The notes below the pieces were generated by a model. The model did not search any database. It was not told the origin of the DNA and saw only the letters and a program-made list of their open reading frames with translations. Positions 1 through 5,474 of a stretch of DNA of 15,648 nt are shown here, one piece after another. Every line of letters begins with the position of its first letter. Within the stretch, counting starts at the first letter, position 1. Position numbers and translations under genes: made by a program. Location of the stretch: NCBI GenBank assembly GCA_902477915.1, contig CABSJA010000044.1:1-15648 (forward strand), in the 5' to 3' direction. The DNA comes from an uncultured Veillonella sp. (GTDB lineage: Bacteria; Bacillota; Negativicutes; Veillonellales; Veillonellaceae).

Positions 1-24
1 AGTTTATCAAAAGAACTTAAAATA

Positions 25-57
25 GCGATGGAGCCAGTAATTTACTGGCTCCATCGC
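25..57 (-). terminator. Perfect 16-bp inverted repeat, likely terminator
   Basis: A perfect stem (25-40 with 42-57) encloses a single base. Read on the reverse strand it is followed by a T-rich run (TATTTTAAG), and read forward by CTATAAAA. This suggests termination of reverse-strand transcripts, or a palindrome belonging to a gene that lies left of the window. The orientation is uncertain. Confidence 0.5.
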
Positions 58-114
58 CTATAAAACCAACACGTTTTGTCCTATAACCCCATTCTCGTTA
101 GTAACTAGCACAAT

Positions 115-146
115 AAAAATAGCAGGGCTGCCACCCTGCTATTTTT
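115..146. terminator. Bidirectional rho-independent terminator
   Basis: A 13-bp stem pairs AAAAATAGCAGGG (115-127) with 134-146 around a 6-base loop. It has T-runs on both strands: TATTTTTTCG on the forward strand and TATTTTTATTG on the reverse strand. It can end both an unseen forward gene to the left and the reverse-strand gene ending at 245. Confidence 0.85.
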
Positions 147-244
147 TCGTTCATATGAGACTATGTCACATATTGACATCCCTTGTCATATATAGAATAA
201 CACTTCACTATAGTGTAGTCAATAAATCCTCTACGCAATCACTC

Positions 245-652
245 TTAAAAGCTTATCCACTCTAAATTCTCAAAATTATTTAAAATTCGTTTATCCATTT
301 TTACCACTTGATTGGAAAACTCTATTCGATTATTAACAAATGAAATATCTGTATACCATTCCTTTAAACTAGCATACACTTCATTCTCTAAATCAATAAT
401 AATGGTTTCAATGGGATCCCAGGTTTTGCATCTTACAGACTCGACCATAACCATGCTATTACCTATGAAAGTAACATCCCTACCATAAATCCAAAACGGC
501 AATGCTTCCCCCTTTATAGAAATAGAATAAATAGCATCTCCATGAGGCGGTTCCGTTTCATATTGCGCTTTTATATTGTACTTTTCCATTATCTCATTGC
601 TAGCATTTTCTATATATGGCAATGTTGAAATCTTGTAATTTTTTAGGTTCAT
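245..652 (-). CDS. Hypothetical protein, 135 aa
   Basis: I do not recognise this family. The chosen start is the ATG at 652, giving MNLKNYKIST, because CGGAGT (658-663) sits at the right distance upstream. An ATG 10 codons further out has no such site. The product is acidic to neutral and shows no signal peptide or membrane segment. It has a Trp/Tyr-rich middle and alternating hydrophobic stretches (IYSISIKG, PFWIYGRDVTFIG), suggesting a small cytoplasmic alpha/beta protein. It is markedly AT-rich compared with the etf genes later in the window, so it may be horizontally acquired. It stands alone, ending just before the strong terminator at 115-146. Small solitary proteins of this type are sometimes immunity proteins, but nothing here shows that. 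Confidence 0.7.
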   Translation of the reverse strand: MNLKNYKISTLPYIENASNEIMEKYNIKAQYETEPPHGDAIYSISIKGEALPFWIYGRDVTFIGNSMVMVESVRCKTWDPIETIIIDLENEVYASLKEWYTDISFVNNRIEFSNQVVKMDKRILNNFENLEWISF

Positions 653-704
653 AAAAACTCCGTTATTTTTAATATGAAACACACCAAAGAGAACTGTATA
701 TCGC

Positions 705-733
705 TATTTGTGTAAAGAGTATTTTGCTATACT
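705..733 (+). promoter_or_regulatory. Promoter of the small transmembrane peptide gene
   Basis: An extended -10 element (TG at 725-726, C, then TATACT at 728-733) lies 17 bases after a weak -35 element, TATTTG (705-710). Transcription would start near 740, giving a leader of about 50 bases that contains the hairpin at 768-787. Confidence 0.5.
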
Positions 734-767
734 TATTACGAAGAGAGTCCGCTGACGTGAGTTAGGT

Positions 768-787
768 TCATCTCCGCGAGGAGGTGA
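768..787 (+). promoter_or_regulatory. Hairpin sequestering the ribosome binding site
   Basis: TCATCTCC (768-775) pairs fully, with one G-U, with GGAGGTGA (780-787) across a GCGA loop of the stable GNRA class. The right arm is the Shine-Dalgarno sequence of the peptide starting at 792, so the fold would block translation. The base pairing is read directly from the sequence; the regulatory role is inferred. Confidence 0.6.
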
Positions 788-791
788 TACT

Positions 792-869
792 ATGACAAAT
801 CATGAAGTTACCTATGTAATTATCATAGTTCTGTTATCAGTAGTCACTATCATTGCACTAGTTAAGTAG
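792..869 (+). CDS. Small hydrophobic transmembrane peptide, 25 aa; candidate type I toxin
   Basis: The ORF begins at ATG 792, seven bases after a perfect GGAGG (780-784), and stops at TAG 867-869. The peptide is MTNHEVTYV followed by a run of Ile, Val and Leu (IIIVLLSVVTIIALV) and a terminal Lys: a short polar N-terminus, one membrane-spanning helix of about 17 residues and a positive end. That architecture is shared by type I toxins and the small holin-like toxins of Firmicutes. The gene has its own promoter, a leader hairpin that hides the ribosome binding site, and a long hairpin right after the stop. All this argues for a regulated peptide gene and against a chance ORF. No antisense RNA gene is obvious, although a TATGAT hexamer on the other strand (822-827) could be a promoter. 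Alternative: a leader peptide or a small membrane protein with a benign role. Confidence 0.55.
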   Translation: MTNHEVTYVIIIVLLSVVTIIALVK

Positions 870-880
870 TACAACGATAA

Positions 881-925
881 ACGCCTAACGTATAGAGGAG
901 TGCAGTCCTCTAACACGTTAGGCGT
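881..925 (+). terminator. Long two-tier hairpin after the small peptide gene
   Basis: ACGCCTAACGT (881-891) pairs with 915-925 (11 bp). Inside it TAGAGGA (893-899) pairs with TCCTCTA (906-912), leaving a 6-base loop. It begins 12 bases after the peptide stop codon and is followed by CATCATAATTTTGTT, only moderately T-rich, so it may be a stabilising 3' structure as much as a terminator. The CCTAAC in its left arm can also pair with GTTAGG in the leader (761-766). Confidence 0.55.
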
Positions 926-951
926 CATCATAATTTTGTTCAGTTTTAGAT

Positions 952-983
952 GAGCCTAACGCCCTAATCACGTTAATGGGCTC
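952..983. terminator. Hairpin between convergent genes
   Basis: GAGCC (952-956) pairs with GGCTC (979-983), and TAACG (957-961) with CGTTA (971-975), with an ATG bulge on one side. The forward strand continues TCTTTATATG. It lies between the convergent peptide gene and the secreted-protein gene ending at 1040, and could terminate either. Confidence 0.45.
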
Positions 984-1039
984 TCTTTATATGTATATTA
1001 TAAGCTAATCAGACTTAAAAAGATAGTACAGTAATAAAC

Positions 1040-1672
1040 TTAATTAGTACCTACACTGTTAATCATTTCTCTAGCCCGCTCAACAGAAATAGGCTCATTA
1101 AATAAGAACACATGGGTCTGTCCCTCATGTTCCCATGATGCTAGGTATACGGAGTCATCTACCATTCGATAGGTTACCGTCATACCATTTACAATATCCG
1201 TCTTCTGTGGTAAATAATCCTTGTAATCACCTGCGATATTACCAGATAGAGTCGATACGCGATACTTAATATACTTCGGCATATCATCTACACGGTCAAA
1301 ATATGTTCCTTTTAAAAGCTCATGATAGGCATACACAACTTGTAATACATCGTGATCCACAATGGATACATGTACAGGACGTAATCTCTCTAAACCACTT
1401 GGCAACTGCGGTTTAAAGTTCAAATGTTGCTTAGCCTCATATAGAGTATCAAACACCTCTAGCGATTGACCTTTACGAGTGCTTCTATAATCCTCATCAG
1501 TCATAGTACAACTTCCAAGTCTATCTGGACAAGGAAACTCATTTCGATCACCATAAGGCTGATCATAAATAGAATTACCATTAAGACGAAACCGCATCAT
1601 GTCATCTGCGGAGGCGATATTGATAGAACCTATGAAAGCTAGCGCAGCTAATGCACATATTACCTTCTTCAT
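1040..1672 (-). CDS. Secreted protein of the three-member local paralogue family, 210 aa
   Basis: The N-terminus MKKVICALAALAFIGSINIASA is a clear type I signal peptide with likely cleavage after ASA, residue 22, so the mature protein is extracytoplasmic. The C-terminal half matches the two proteins encoded at 3174-3767 and 3814-4416. Shared features are an FKPQLP segment, a DVLQVVYAY strand, a YRVSTLSGNIAGDY strand, a V-x-Y-L-A-x-W core (VYLASW) and a final helix after 'EPISVERAREMI'. The pattern of a Trp-centred strand, a hydrophobic strand and a closing E/R-rich helix recalls DUF4367-type domains, from memory only. This copy differs from the others in an extra Cys-containing segment (FPCPDRLGSCTM, about residues 46-57) that could form a disulfide. 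GGGAG lies upstream of the ATG. No function is known to me. Confidence 0.85.
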   Translation of the reverse strand: MKKVICALAALAFIGSINIASADDMMRFRLNGNSIYDQPYGDRNEFPCPDRLGSCTMTDEDYRSTRKGQSLEVFDTLYEAKQHLNFKPQLPSGLERLRPVHVSIVDHDVLQVVYAYHELLKGTYFDRVDDMPKYIKYRVSTLSGNIAGDYKDYLPQKTDIVNGMTVTYRMVDDSVYLASWEHEGQTHVFLFNEPISVERAREMINSVGTN

Positions 1673-1710
1673 AATTTACTCCCTACAAACAAACCACATA
1701 TGTTAAGTAA

Positions 1711-1738
1711 ATTATATCACTAAAAGAACAAATGCCTA
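1711..1738 (-). promoter_or_regulatory. Promoter of the secreted-protein gene at 1040-1672
   Basis: On the reverse strand an extended -10 (TGA then TATAAT, 1711-1719) lies 16 bases from a -35-like TAGGCA (1733-1738). It sits about 40 bases upstream of the start codon. Confidence 0.5.
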
Positions 1739-1813
1739 TATAATACTAGTTACAGCATGATTATAAGTCTATAATAAGCTGATGTCGAAGACACGCCTGA
1801 GCAAGATTAACTA

Positions 1814-2242
1814 CTAAAATTTCAATAATCCCTTTTCATCAAACTTAAAGTTTGGACCCCATGCAACTTCCCAGTAATATCCATCTGGATCAGCAAAATA
1901 TGCATGATAACCACCCCAAAAAACATCTTGTGGTTCTTTTACAATTTTTCCCCCAGCATTTCGTACTAATTCAATAACATTATCAACATCTTCTTTATGT
2001 TCAACATTGTAAGCTAATGTAATTCCGACAAATCCATTTCCCGCTGGTGGATTATTTTCATCAATATCTTTTGCTAATTGTTCCAAAGGAAATAGTTCAA
2101 ATTTTGTCCCTGCCGTATCAAAAAATATTACTGGCGGATTATTTTCTTTACAGTCAGTCTTATATCCTAAACCATCTCTATAAAACTTTATTGATTTTTC
2201 CATGTCTCTAACACCTAAACAAATGCAAGTGATCTTATTCAT
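1814..2242 (-). CDS. VOC-family (glyoxalase/bleomycin-resistance fold) protein, 142 aa
   Basis: The start is the ATG at 2242 (MNKITCICLGVRDM): GGAGG (2248-2252) precedes it by five bases, and an earlier in-frame ATG at 2254 overlaps that site and is rejected. The protein is one complete pair of beta-alpha-beta-beta-beta modules. The first carries VRDMEKSIKFYRDGLGYK and FELFPLE, the second KIVKEPQDVFWGGYHAYFADPDGYYWEVAW. The family's metal ligands would be the Glu of FELF, the His of GYHAYF and the Glu of WEVAW; the usual first-strand His/Gln is replaced in CICLGV, so metal binding may be altered or absent. Members include glyoxalase I-like lyases, dioxygenases and drug-binding proteins, so no substrate can be named. 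The gene is visibly more AT-rich than the etf operon and follows a decayed reading frame, both consistent with transfer. Confidence 0.85.
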   Translation of the reverse strand: MNKITCICLGVRDMEKSIKFYRDGLGYKTDCKENNPPVIFFDTAGTKFELFPLEQLAKDIDENNPPAGNGFVGITLAYNVEHKEDVDNVIELVRNAGGKIVKEPQDVFWGGYHAYFADPDGYYWEVAWGPNFKFDEKGLLKF

Positions 2243-2244
2243 TA

Positions 2245-2463
2245 CTACCTCCATAAATTCAAATTACTTTTATCTTCATATTGATTATAAATCTTCATTG
2301 CAAAATCAGGATAAGTTTCTCACACTGCTAAAAAATACTCTTTTATCCTTTCAATGCCAATATACATTCTCTTTTGCCCATCTCGTTAATTTATTTATAT
2401 TATCCTGAGTCTATCTTTTACAACTTCAATAAAACTACGTTGCACCAATCATTGATAATCCGC
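2245..2463 (-). pseudogene. Decayed gene remnant upstream of the VOC gene
   Basis: The reverse strand holds peptide-like fragments scattered over different frames. ADYQ, a stop, then LVQRSFIEVVKDR is followed after a frame change by TQDNINKLTRWAKENVYWH. After another shift comes ERIKEYFLAV, a TGA stop (2320-2322), and ETYPDFAMKIYNQYEDKSNL, ending in LNLWR and TAG at 2245-2247. Amino-acid use is protein-like (charged amphipathic helices, Trp, Tyr) and unlike random AT-rich DNA. I read it as one gene broken by about two frameshifts and two stops. I do not recognise the family. Its end overlaps the ribosome binding site of the VOC gene, so the two may once have been an operon. Confidence 0.35.
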
Positions 2464-2512
2464 TTTTATTATAAAATTATATCAAAAAGTTCCCTCAGTA
2501 AACATCACAAAT

Positions 2513-2536
2513 CTATCACATTTGATAGTATCTATC
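2513..2536. promoter_or_regulatory. Alternating dyads upstream of the CxCxxC gene, candidate operator
   Basis: CTATCA (2513-2518) and TGATAG (2523-2528) form a perfect 16-base dyad with a CATT centre. The second half then forms another dyad, GATAG-TAT-CTATC (2524-2536). The block ends 14 bases before the -35 region of the promoter at 2551-2578, a usual place for regulator binding. It does not match the Fur, PerR or FNR consensus as I know them. Confidence 0.35.
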
Positions 2537-2550
2537 GCAAATAATTCTAC

Positions 2551-2578
2551 TATTCAAAATTATTGTAGGTGCTATAAT
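2551..2578 (+). promoter_or_regulatory. Promoter of the CxCxxC protein gene
   Basis: A perfect -10 TATAAT (2573-2578) with an upstream TG (extended -10, GTGC) lies 16 bases after a weak -35, TATTCA (2551-2556). It would give a leader of about 80 bases before the ATG at 2665. Confidence 0.6.
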
Positions 2579-2664
2579 GAACTCAACAAAAGGAACAGGT
2601 GCTCATATGATACTAAATGCACTATTCCAAAACTATAGTTAGTAATTATAAGGAGGAAATAATC

Positions 2665-3012
2665 ATGACACATACACAATTAACACAACTCGTACAAGCT
2701 TTATTAGATGCACCTACAAGCAATGAAACAGTAAAGGAATTCGCTCAATCTTGGATTAATGCAGAAGGTACACCTAAACAAGAAGAACTTACAAAACAAC
2801 TCGTATCCATAGCAGAACAAAACATTGCACTTATCGACGAAACAATCGGCTTTGCAGGCTCTGAACTTGCTACACAAATCCTTGGCGAAGAAGGCGCAGC
2901 TAATCTATTACAACATGCTAAATCTATCAAAGCACAAGGTGCAGAATTCTGTGACTGCCCTGGTTGCGTGGCTGCTAAAAATATTATTGATTTGAAAGCG
3001 GAAATTAAATAA
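2665..3012 (+). CDS. Small helical protein with C-terminal CxCxxC motif, 115 aa
   Basis: The start at 2665 follows AAGGAGGAAATAATC, an excellent ribosome binding site (2650-2655); an in-frame ATG 16 codons earlier lacks one. The first 85 residues are predicted helical and acidic (LVQALLDAPTSNETVKEFAQ, then KQLVSIAEQNIALIDETIGF). After these comes KAQGAEFCDCPGCVAAKNII, where three Cys (CDCPGC, about residues 97-102) form a likely metal or redox site. I recall similar short proteins with a C-terminal CxCPxC in Negativicutes and Clostridia that databases label 'molecular chaperone Hsp90'. This protein has nothing of the Hsp90 ATPase, and I regard that label as misleading. It is monocistronic, with its own promoter, possible operator and terminator. 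Function unknown; a metal-carrying or thiol role is a guess. Confidence 0.85.
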   Translation: MTHTQLTQLVQALLDAPTSNETVKEFAQSWINAEGTPKQEELTKQLVSIAEQNIALIDETIGFAGSELATQILGEEGAANLLQHAKSIKAQGAEFCDCPGCVAAKNIIDLKAEIK

Positions 3013-3024
3013 TACTTATCTATT

Positions 3025-3055
3025 AAAGGTCATCAAAACATCATTGATGGCCTTT
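3025..3055 (+). terminator. Rho-independent terminator of the CxCxxC gene
   Basis: AAAGGTCATCAA (3025-3036) pairs with TTGATGGCCTTT (3044-3055), with one G-U, and the T-run extends to 3059. It begins 12 bases after the stop codon. Confidence 0.85.
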
Positions 3056-3067
3056 TTTTATATACTA

Positions 3068-3095
3068 AAACGGCCCCTCAAGAGAGGAGCCGTTT
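3068..3095 (-). terminator. Terminator for the reverse-strand secreted-protein genes
   Basis: AAACGGC (3068-3074) pairs with 3089-3095, and CCTC (3076-3079) with GAGG (3084-3087), around an AAGA loop with one mismatch. The reverse strand continues TTTTAGTATATAAAAA. It lies about 80 bases beyond the stop of the paralogue gene at 3174. Confidence 0.55.
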
Positions 3096-3109
3096 CTTAT
3101 ATAACCCTT

Positions 3110-3169
3110 ACAGTGTCCATGCGAGTGCTTCACCACAGCTCGCATGCCTATCCCACTAGGCTGGACTGT
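3110..3169. other. Compact structured intergenic element, possible three-way junction
   Basis: Three nested or adjacent stems can form in 60 bases. ACAGT...CC (3110-3118) closes with GGACTGT (3163-3169), CATGCGAG (3118-3125) pairs with CTCGCATG (3139-3146), and GCCTA (3146-3150) pairs with TAGGC (3157-3161). Adjoining stems share single bases at the junctions, so not all terminal pairs can coexist. It lies five bases past the stop of the reverse-strand gene at 3174, so it may be a 3' processing structure of that mRNA, a small RNA, or part of the double terminator region. Confidence 0.35.
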
Positions 3170-3173
3170 TATA

Positions 3174-3767
3174 TTATTTTGTATATGCTGTATGTGCTGT
3201 AGGTGCTACAGTATTAGCAATGATCGCTTTTGCCATGTCGCGATTTACAGGGCGTTCAAAGTACATCGCATGGTTTTGACCATCTTTTGTCCAACCAGCG
3301 AGGTATACCATTTTTTCGCCACCTTTGAAAGTAACCTTTGTACCGTTTACCTTTTCTGTAGCTGTAACGCGATAATCGTTATAATTACCACTGATATCAC
3401 CTGTTGCATTAGCTACGCGATAAATGATACGTTTGCCTGCCGCTTGGTTCCGCGTTGCATCCTCACCAGCTTGGTAAACATACACAACTTGCAAAACATC
3501 TTTATTGATTGTGCTTACAGACTCAATATTATAGCCTACAGGTAACACTTTAGGCAATTGAGGCATAATATTCATGTATTTAGCGGCTTCATCAATAGTA
3601 GCGAATTCATGAATTGGGCTTGGCATACCCACCATTGGAGCTGCCTGTTCTGCAACTACAGGTTTAGCTGGATCTGGTTTTACATCTAAAGTACCTTGTG
3701 CACCAGCAACAGTGTAAGAACCTACACAAGCACACGCAACTGCCATTAATACAAATTTTTTAACCAT
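3174..3767 (-). CDS. Secreted protein, paralogue A of a tandem pair, 197 aa
   Basis: The start is the ATG at 3767, preceded by AAGGGAGAT; a longer frame reaching 3839 would add an implausible N-terminus and overlap the upstream gene. MVKKFVLMAVACACVGSYTVAGA is a signal peptide, likely cleaved before QG; no proper lipobox is present. A proline-rich stretch (KPDPAKPVVAEQAAPMVGMP) precedes the folded domain. Landmarks of that domain are MPQLPKVLPVGYNIESV, KDVLQVVYVY, GDISGNYNDY, KVNGTKVTFKGG, MVYLAGWTKDGQNHAM and a final helix RDMAKAIIANTV. It is roughly 55-60 % identical by eye to the protein at 3814-4416 and more distantly related to that at 1040-1672. It lies 46 bases downstream of the former, so the pair is probably one transcript. 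The function is unknown; the domain may resemble DUF4367. Confidence 0.87.
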   Translation of the reverse strand: MVKKFVLMAVACACVGSYTVAGAQGTLDVKPDPAKPVVAEQAAPMVGMPSPIHEFATIDEAAKYMNIMPQLPKVLPVGYNIESVSTINKDVLQVVYVYQAGEDATRNQAAGKRIIYRVANATGDISGNYNDYRVTATEKVNGTKVTFKGGEKMVYLAGWTKDGQNHAMYFERPVNRDMAKAIIANTVAPTAHTAYTK

Positions 3768-3813
3768 GGGTATAATCTCCCTTCGCGTAACATAAAAATT
3801 ATTAAAAACACAT

Positions 3814-4416
3814 TTATTTTGTATGTGATTTTTCCTCAATAATATTACGAATCATAGCCTTCGCCATATCTCGTGTAACGGGACGCTGAAATTCTAAAGA
3901 GTGATTTTGTCCATCTTTCATCCATGATGCAAGATAAACCATTTTCTTACCACCTTTGAAAGTAACCTTTGTACCATCTACACGTTCAGTTTCTATAACC
4001 TTATGAATCTTATGGTCATCGCTGATATCACCTTTTAATGTAGTAGATGTACGATAAAAAATAAGAGCACCACCGGCTTTATTTACGTACGGATCTATAC
4101 CGGGTTCATACACGTACACAACTTGTAAAATATCTTTCTCAATAGTAATGACAGATTGAATATTAAATCCTACTGGCAACACCTTTGGCATTTGAGGTCT
4201 AAACCCTATATATTCAGACGCTGCTTCTACAGTGGTAAATACATGTACAGGACTTGGCATAACAACGCCAGGAAGAGCTGCTTCAACAGACATTTCTAGG
4301 GGTTCAGAAACTTTAGTTTGAGCATCCATAGCACCTTGAGCCTTAACAACTCCATAGGTACCTATACAGACGCAAGCTAACGCCATCAAAAAAGATTTCT
4401 TTAGTAGTGAGGTCAT
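3814..4416 (-). CDS. Secreted protein, paralogue B of a tandem pair, 200 aa
   Basis: The ATG at 4416 follows GCGGAGT with a nine-base gap. The signal peptide MTSLLKKSFLMALACVCIG...VVKA is probably cleaved before QGAMD. The mature part has the same order of blocks as its neighbour: MPSPVHVFTTVEAA, MPKVLPVGFNIQSV, KDILQVVYVYEPG, KGDISDDHKIHKV, RVDGTKVTFKGGKK, MVYLASWMKDGQNHSL and RDMAKAMIRNI. Differences cluster in the loop after VYVYEPG and around GDIS, while the GTKVTFKGG and MVYLA-W-KDGQNH blocks are nearly constant, which marks them as the core of the fold. It is the promoter-proximal gene of the pair and arose by duplication. Function unknown. Confidence 0.87.
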   Translation of the reverse strand: MTSLLKKSFLMALACVCIGTYGVVKAQGAMDAQTKVSEPLEMSVEAALPGVVMPSPVHVFTTVEAASEYIGFRPQMPKVLPVGFNIQSVITIEKDILQVVYVYEPGIDPYVNKAGGALIFYRTSTTLKGDISDDHKIHKVIETERVDGTKVTFKGGKKMVYLASWMKDGQNHSLEFQRPVTRDMAKAMIRNIIEEKSHTK

Positions 4417-4448
4417 AATAATATACTCCGCAAAATATATTTTGTAAA

Positions 4449-4476
4449 ATTATATTTATTAAAATACGCTTAATAA
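4449..4476 (-). promoter_or_regulatory. Promoter of the paralogue pair
   Basis: On the reverse strand TATAAT (4449-4454) lies 16 bases from a weak -35, TTATTA (4471-4476). A perfect 14-base AT palindrome (CAAAATATATTTTG, 4431-4444) sits in the leader just before the ribosome binding site and could be an operator or chance AT symmetry. Confidence 0.45.
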
Positions 4477-4606
4477 GTATATCCTAAATAATTGGGGAAT
4501 TCAAGTAATATTCATCATATATCGGTTTTTATTAATATAGGTAAATAAAATCATTTATCAACTATGATATGACTAGTTACTTTTACCCAAACTATCAAGT
4601 ATTAAG

Positions 4607-5365
4607 CTATTTCTTATGTACCATAAAGCCTGCCGCTTGTTGGTTTGCCATGATTGTCACATCAGAGATTTGCAAGCGTTTAGGTTGGTTCGTTACATAT
4701 AGTACAACATCGGCCACATCCTCTGGTTGGATGGCATCGATACCAGCGTACACAGATTTAGCTCGTTCCGCATCACCGTGGAAGCGTACTTCACTAAATG
4801 GAGTTTCTACGATACCTGGTTGGATAGTTGTCACCTTAATATCTGTAGCAATTGTATCCATGCGAATACCGTCGCTCAATGTTTTAACCGCCGCTTTTGT
4901 AGCGCAGTAAACAGCACCATTAGGATATGCATAAATACCAGCTGTAGAGCCCATATTTACAATATGTCCTTCATTTTTATCAATCATGAAAGGCAATACC
5001 GCTTTTGTTACATATAAAAGGCCTTTCACATTAGTATCAATCATAGTCACCGCATCATCAACGGAACTATCTTGGAAAGGATCAAGTCCTTGAGCAAGAC
5101 CGGCATTATTTACAAGCACATCAACGCCACCAAAAGCCTCGATAACTGCAGGAACCTTGCTTTCAACATCCTCACGACTACGTACATCAAGAACCAAAGT
5201 CTCAACACGCACGCCATGCTCCTTAGACAAACGAGCCTGTACCTCGCCCAATAACTCAGCACGACGACCAGAAATCAATACATTATCGCCATACTTGGCA
5301 TACGCCTCAGCAATACAAAGACCAATACCAGACGTTGCACCAGTGACAAAAACATTACGAGCCAT
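4607..5365 (-). CDS. Short-chain dehydrogenase, YdfG-like NADP-dependent 3-hydroxy acid dehydrogenase, 252 aa
   Basis: This is a complete classical SDR with the usual length of about 250 residues. It has the cofactor motif TGATSGIG (8-15), GRR (33-35, an arginine pair suggesting NADP), a D-V after the fourth strand (60-61), NNAG (86-89), and the catalytic tetrad Asn112 (TNVKG), Ser140, Tyr153 and Lys157 (YCATK). PGIVETPFSEVRF and the ending QQAAGFMVHKK resemble E. coli YdfG, which oxidises 3-hydroxy acids, serine and L-allo-threonine and reduces malonic semialdehyde. The same substrate class is likely but not shown. GAGGAGG lies six bases before the ATG. It is a single-gene unit with its own extended -10 promoter, and no clear terminator is visible after it. 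Confidence 0.93.
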   Translation of the reverse strand: MARNVFVTGATSGIGLCIAEAYAKYGDNVLISGRRAELLGEVQARLSKEHGVRVETLVLDVRSREDVESKVPAVIEAFGGVDVLVNNAGLAQGLDPFQDSSVDDAVTMIDTNVKGLLYVTKAVLPFMIDKNEGHIVNMGSTAGIYAYPNGAVYCATKAAVKTLSDGIRMDTIATDIKVTTIQPGIVETPFSEVRFHGDAERAKSVYAGIDAIQPEDVADVVLYVTNQPKRLQISDVTIMANQQAAGFMVHKK

Positions 5366-5407
5366 AAAAGCCTCCTCATCATCAATCCGTTCTATTCTAA
5401 TAAATTC

Positions 5408-5416
5408 ATTATACCA
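5408..5416 (-). promoter_or_regulatory. Extended -10 promoter of the SDR gene
   Basis: The reverse strand reads TGG-TATAAT (5408-5416), a consensus extended -10 about 43 bases upstream of the ATG. No convincing -35 is seen; the region upstream is a T-tract. Confidence 0.5.
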
Positions 5417-5474
5417 TTATAAAAAACAAAAAACGCTACCCTACCACCTATAAACAACAAAAATAGTGTATACA

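Noticed and set aside
173..210. Forward promoter with TTGACA
   Set aside because: The TTGACA at 173-178 has no acceptable -10 at 16-18 bases and no forward gene follows; the nearby CACTATAGTG palindrome is short enough to be chance.
2202..2408. 68-codon forward ORF
   Set aside because: No ribosome binding site, overlaps the VOC gene start and the decayed reverse-strand remnant, and has low-complexity composition.
3144..3545. 133-codon Cys-rich forward ORF
   Set aside because: It is antisense to the secreted paralogue gene at 3174-3767, which has a signal peptide, ribosome binding site and family members; the forward product is not protein-like.
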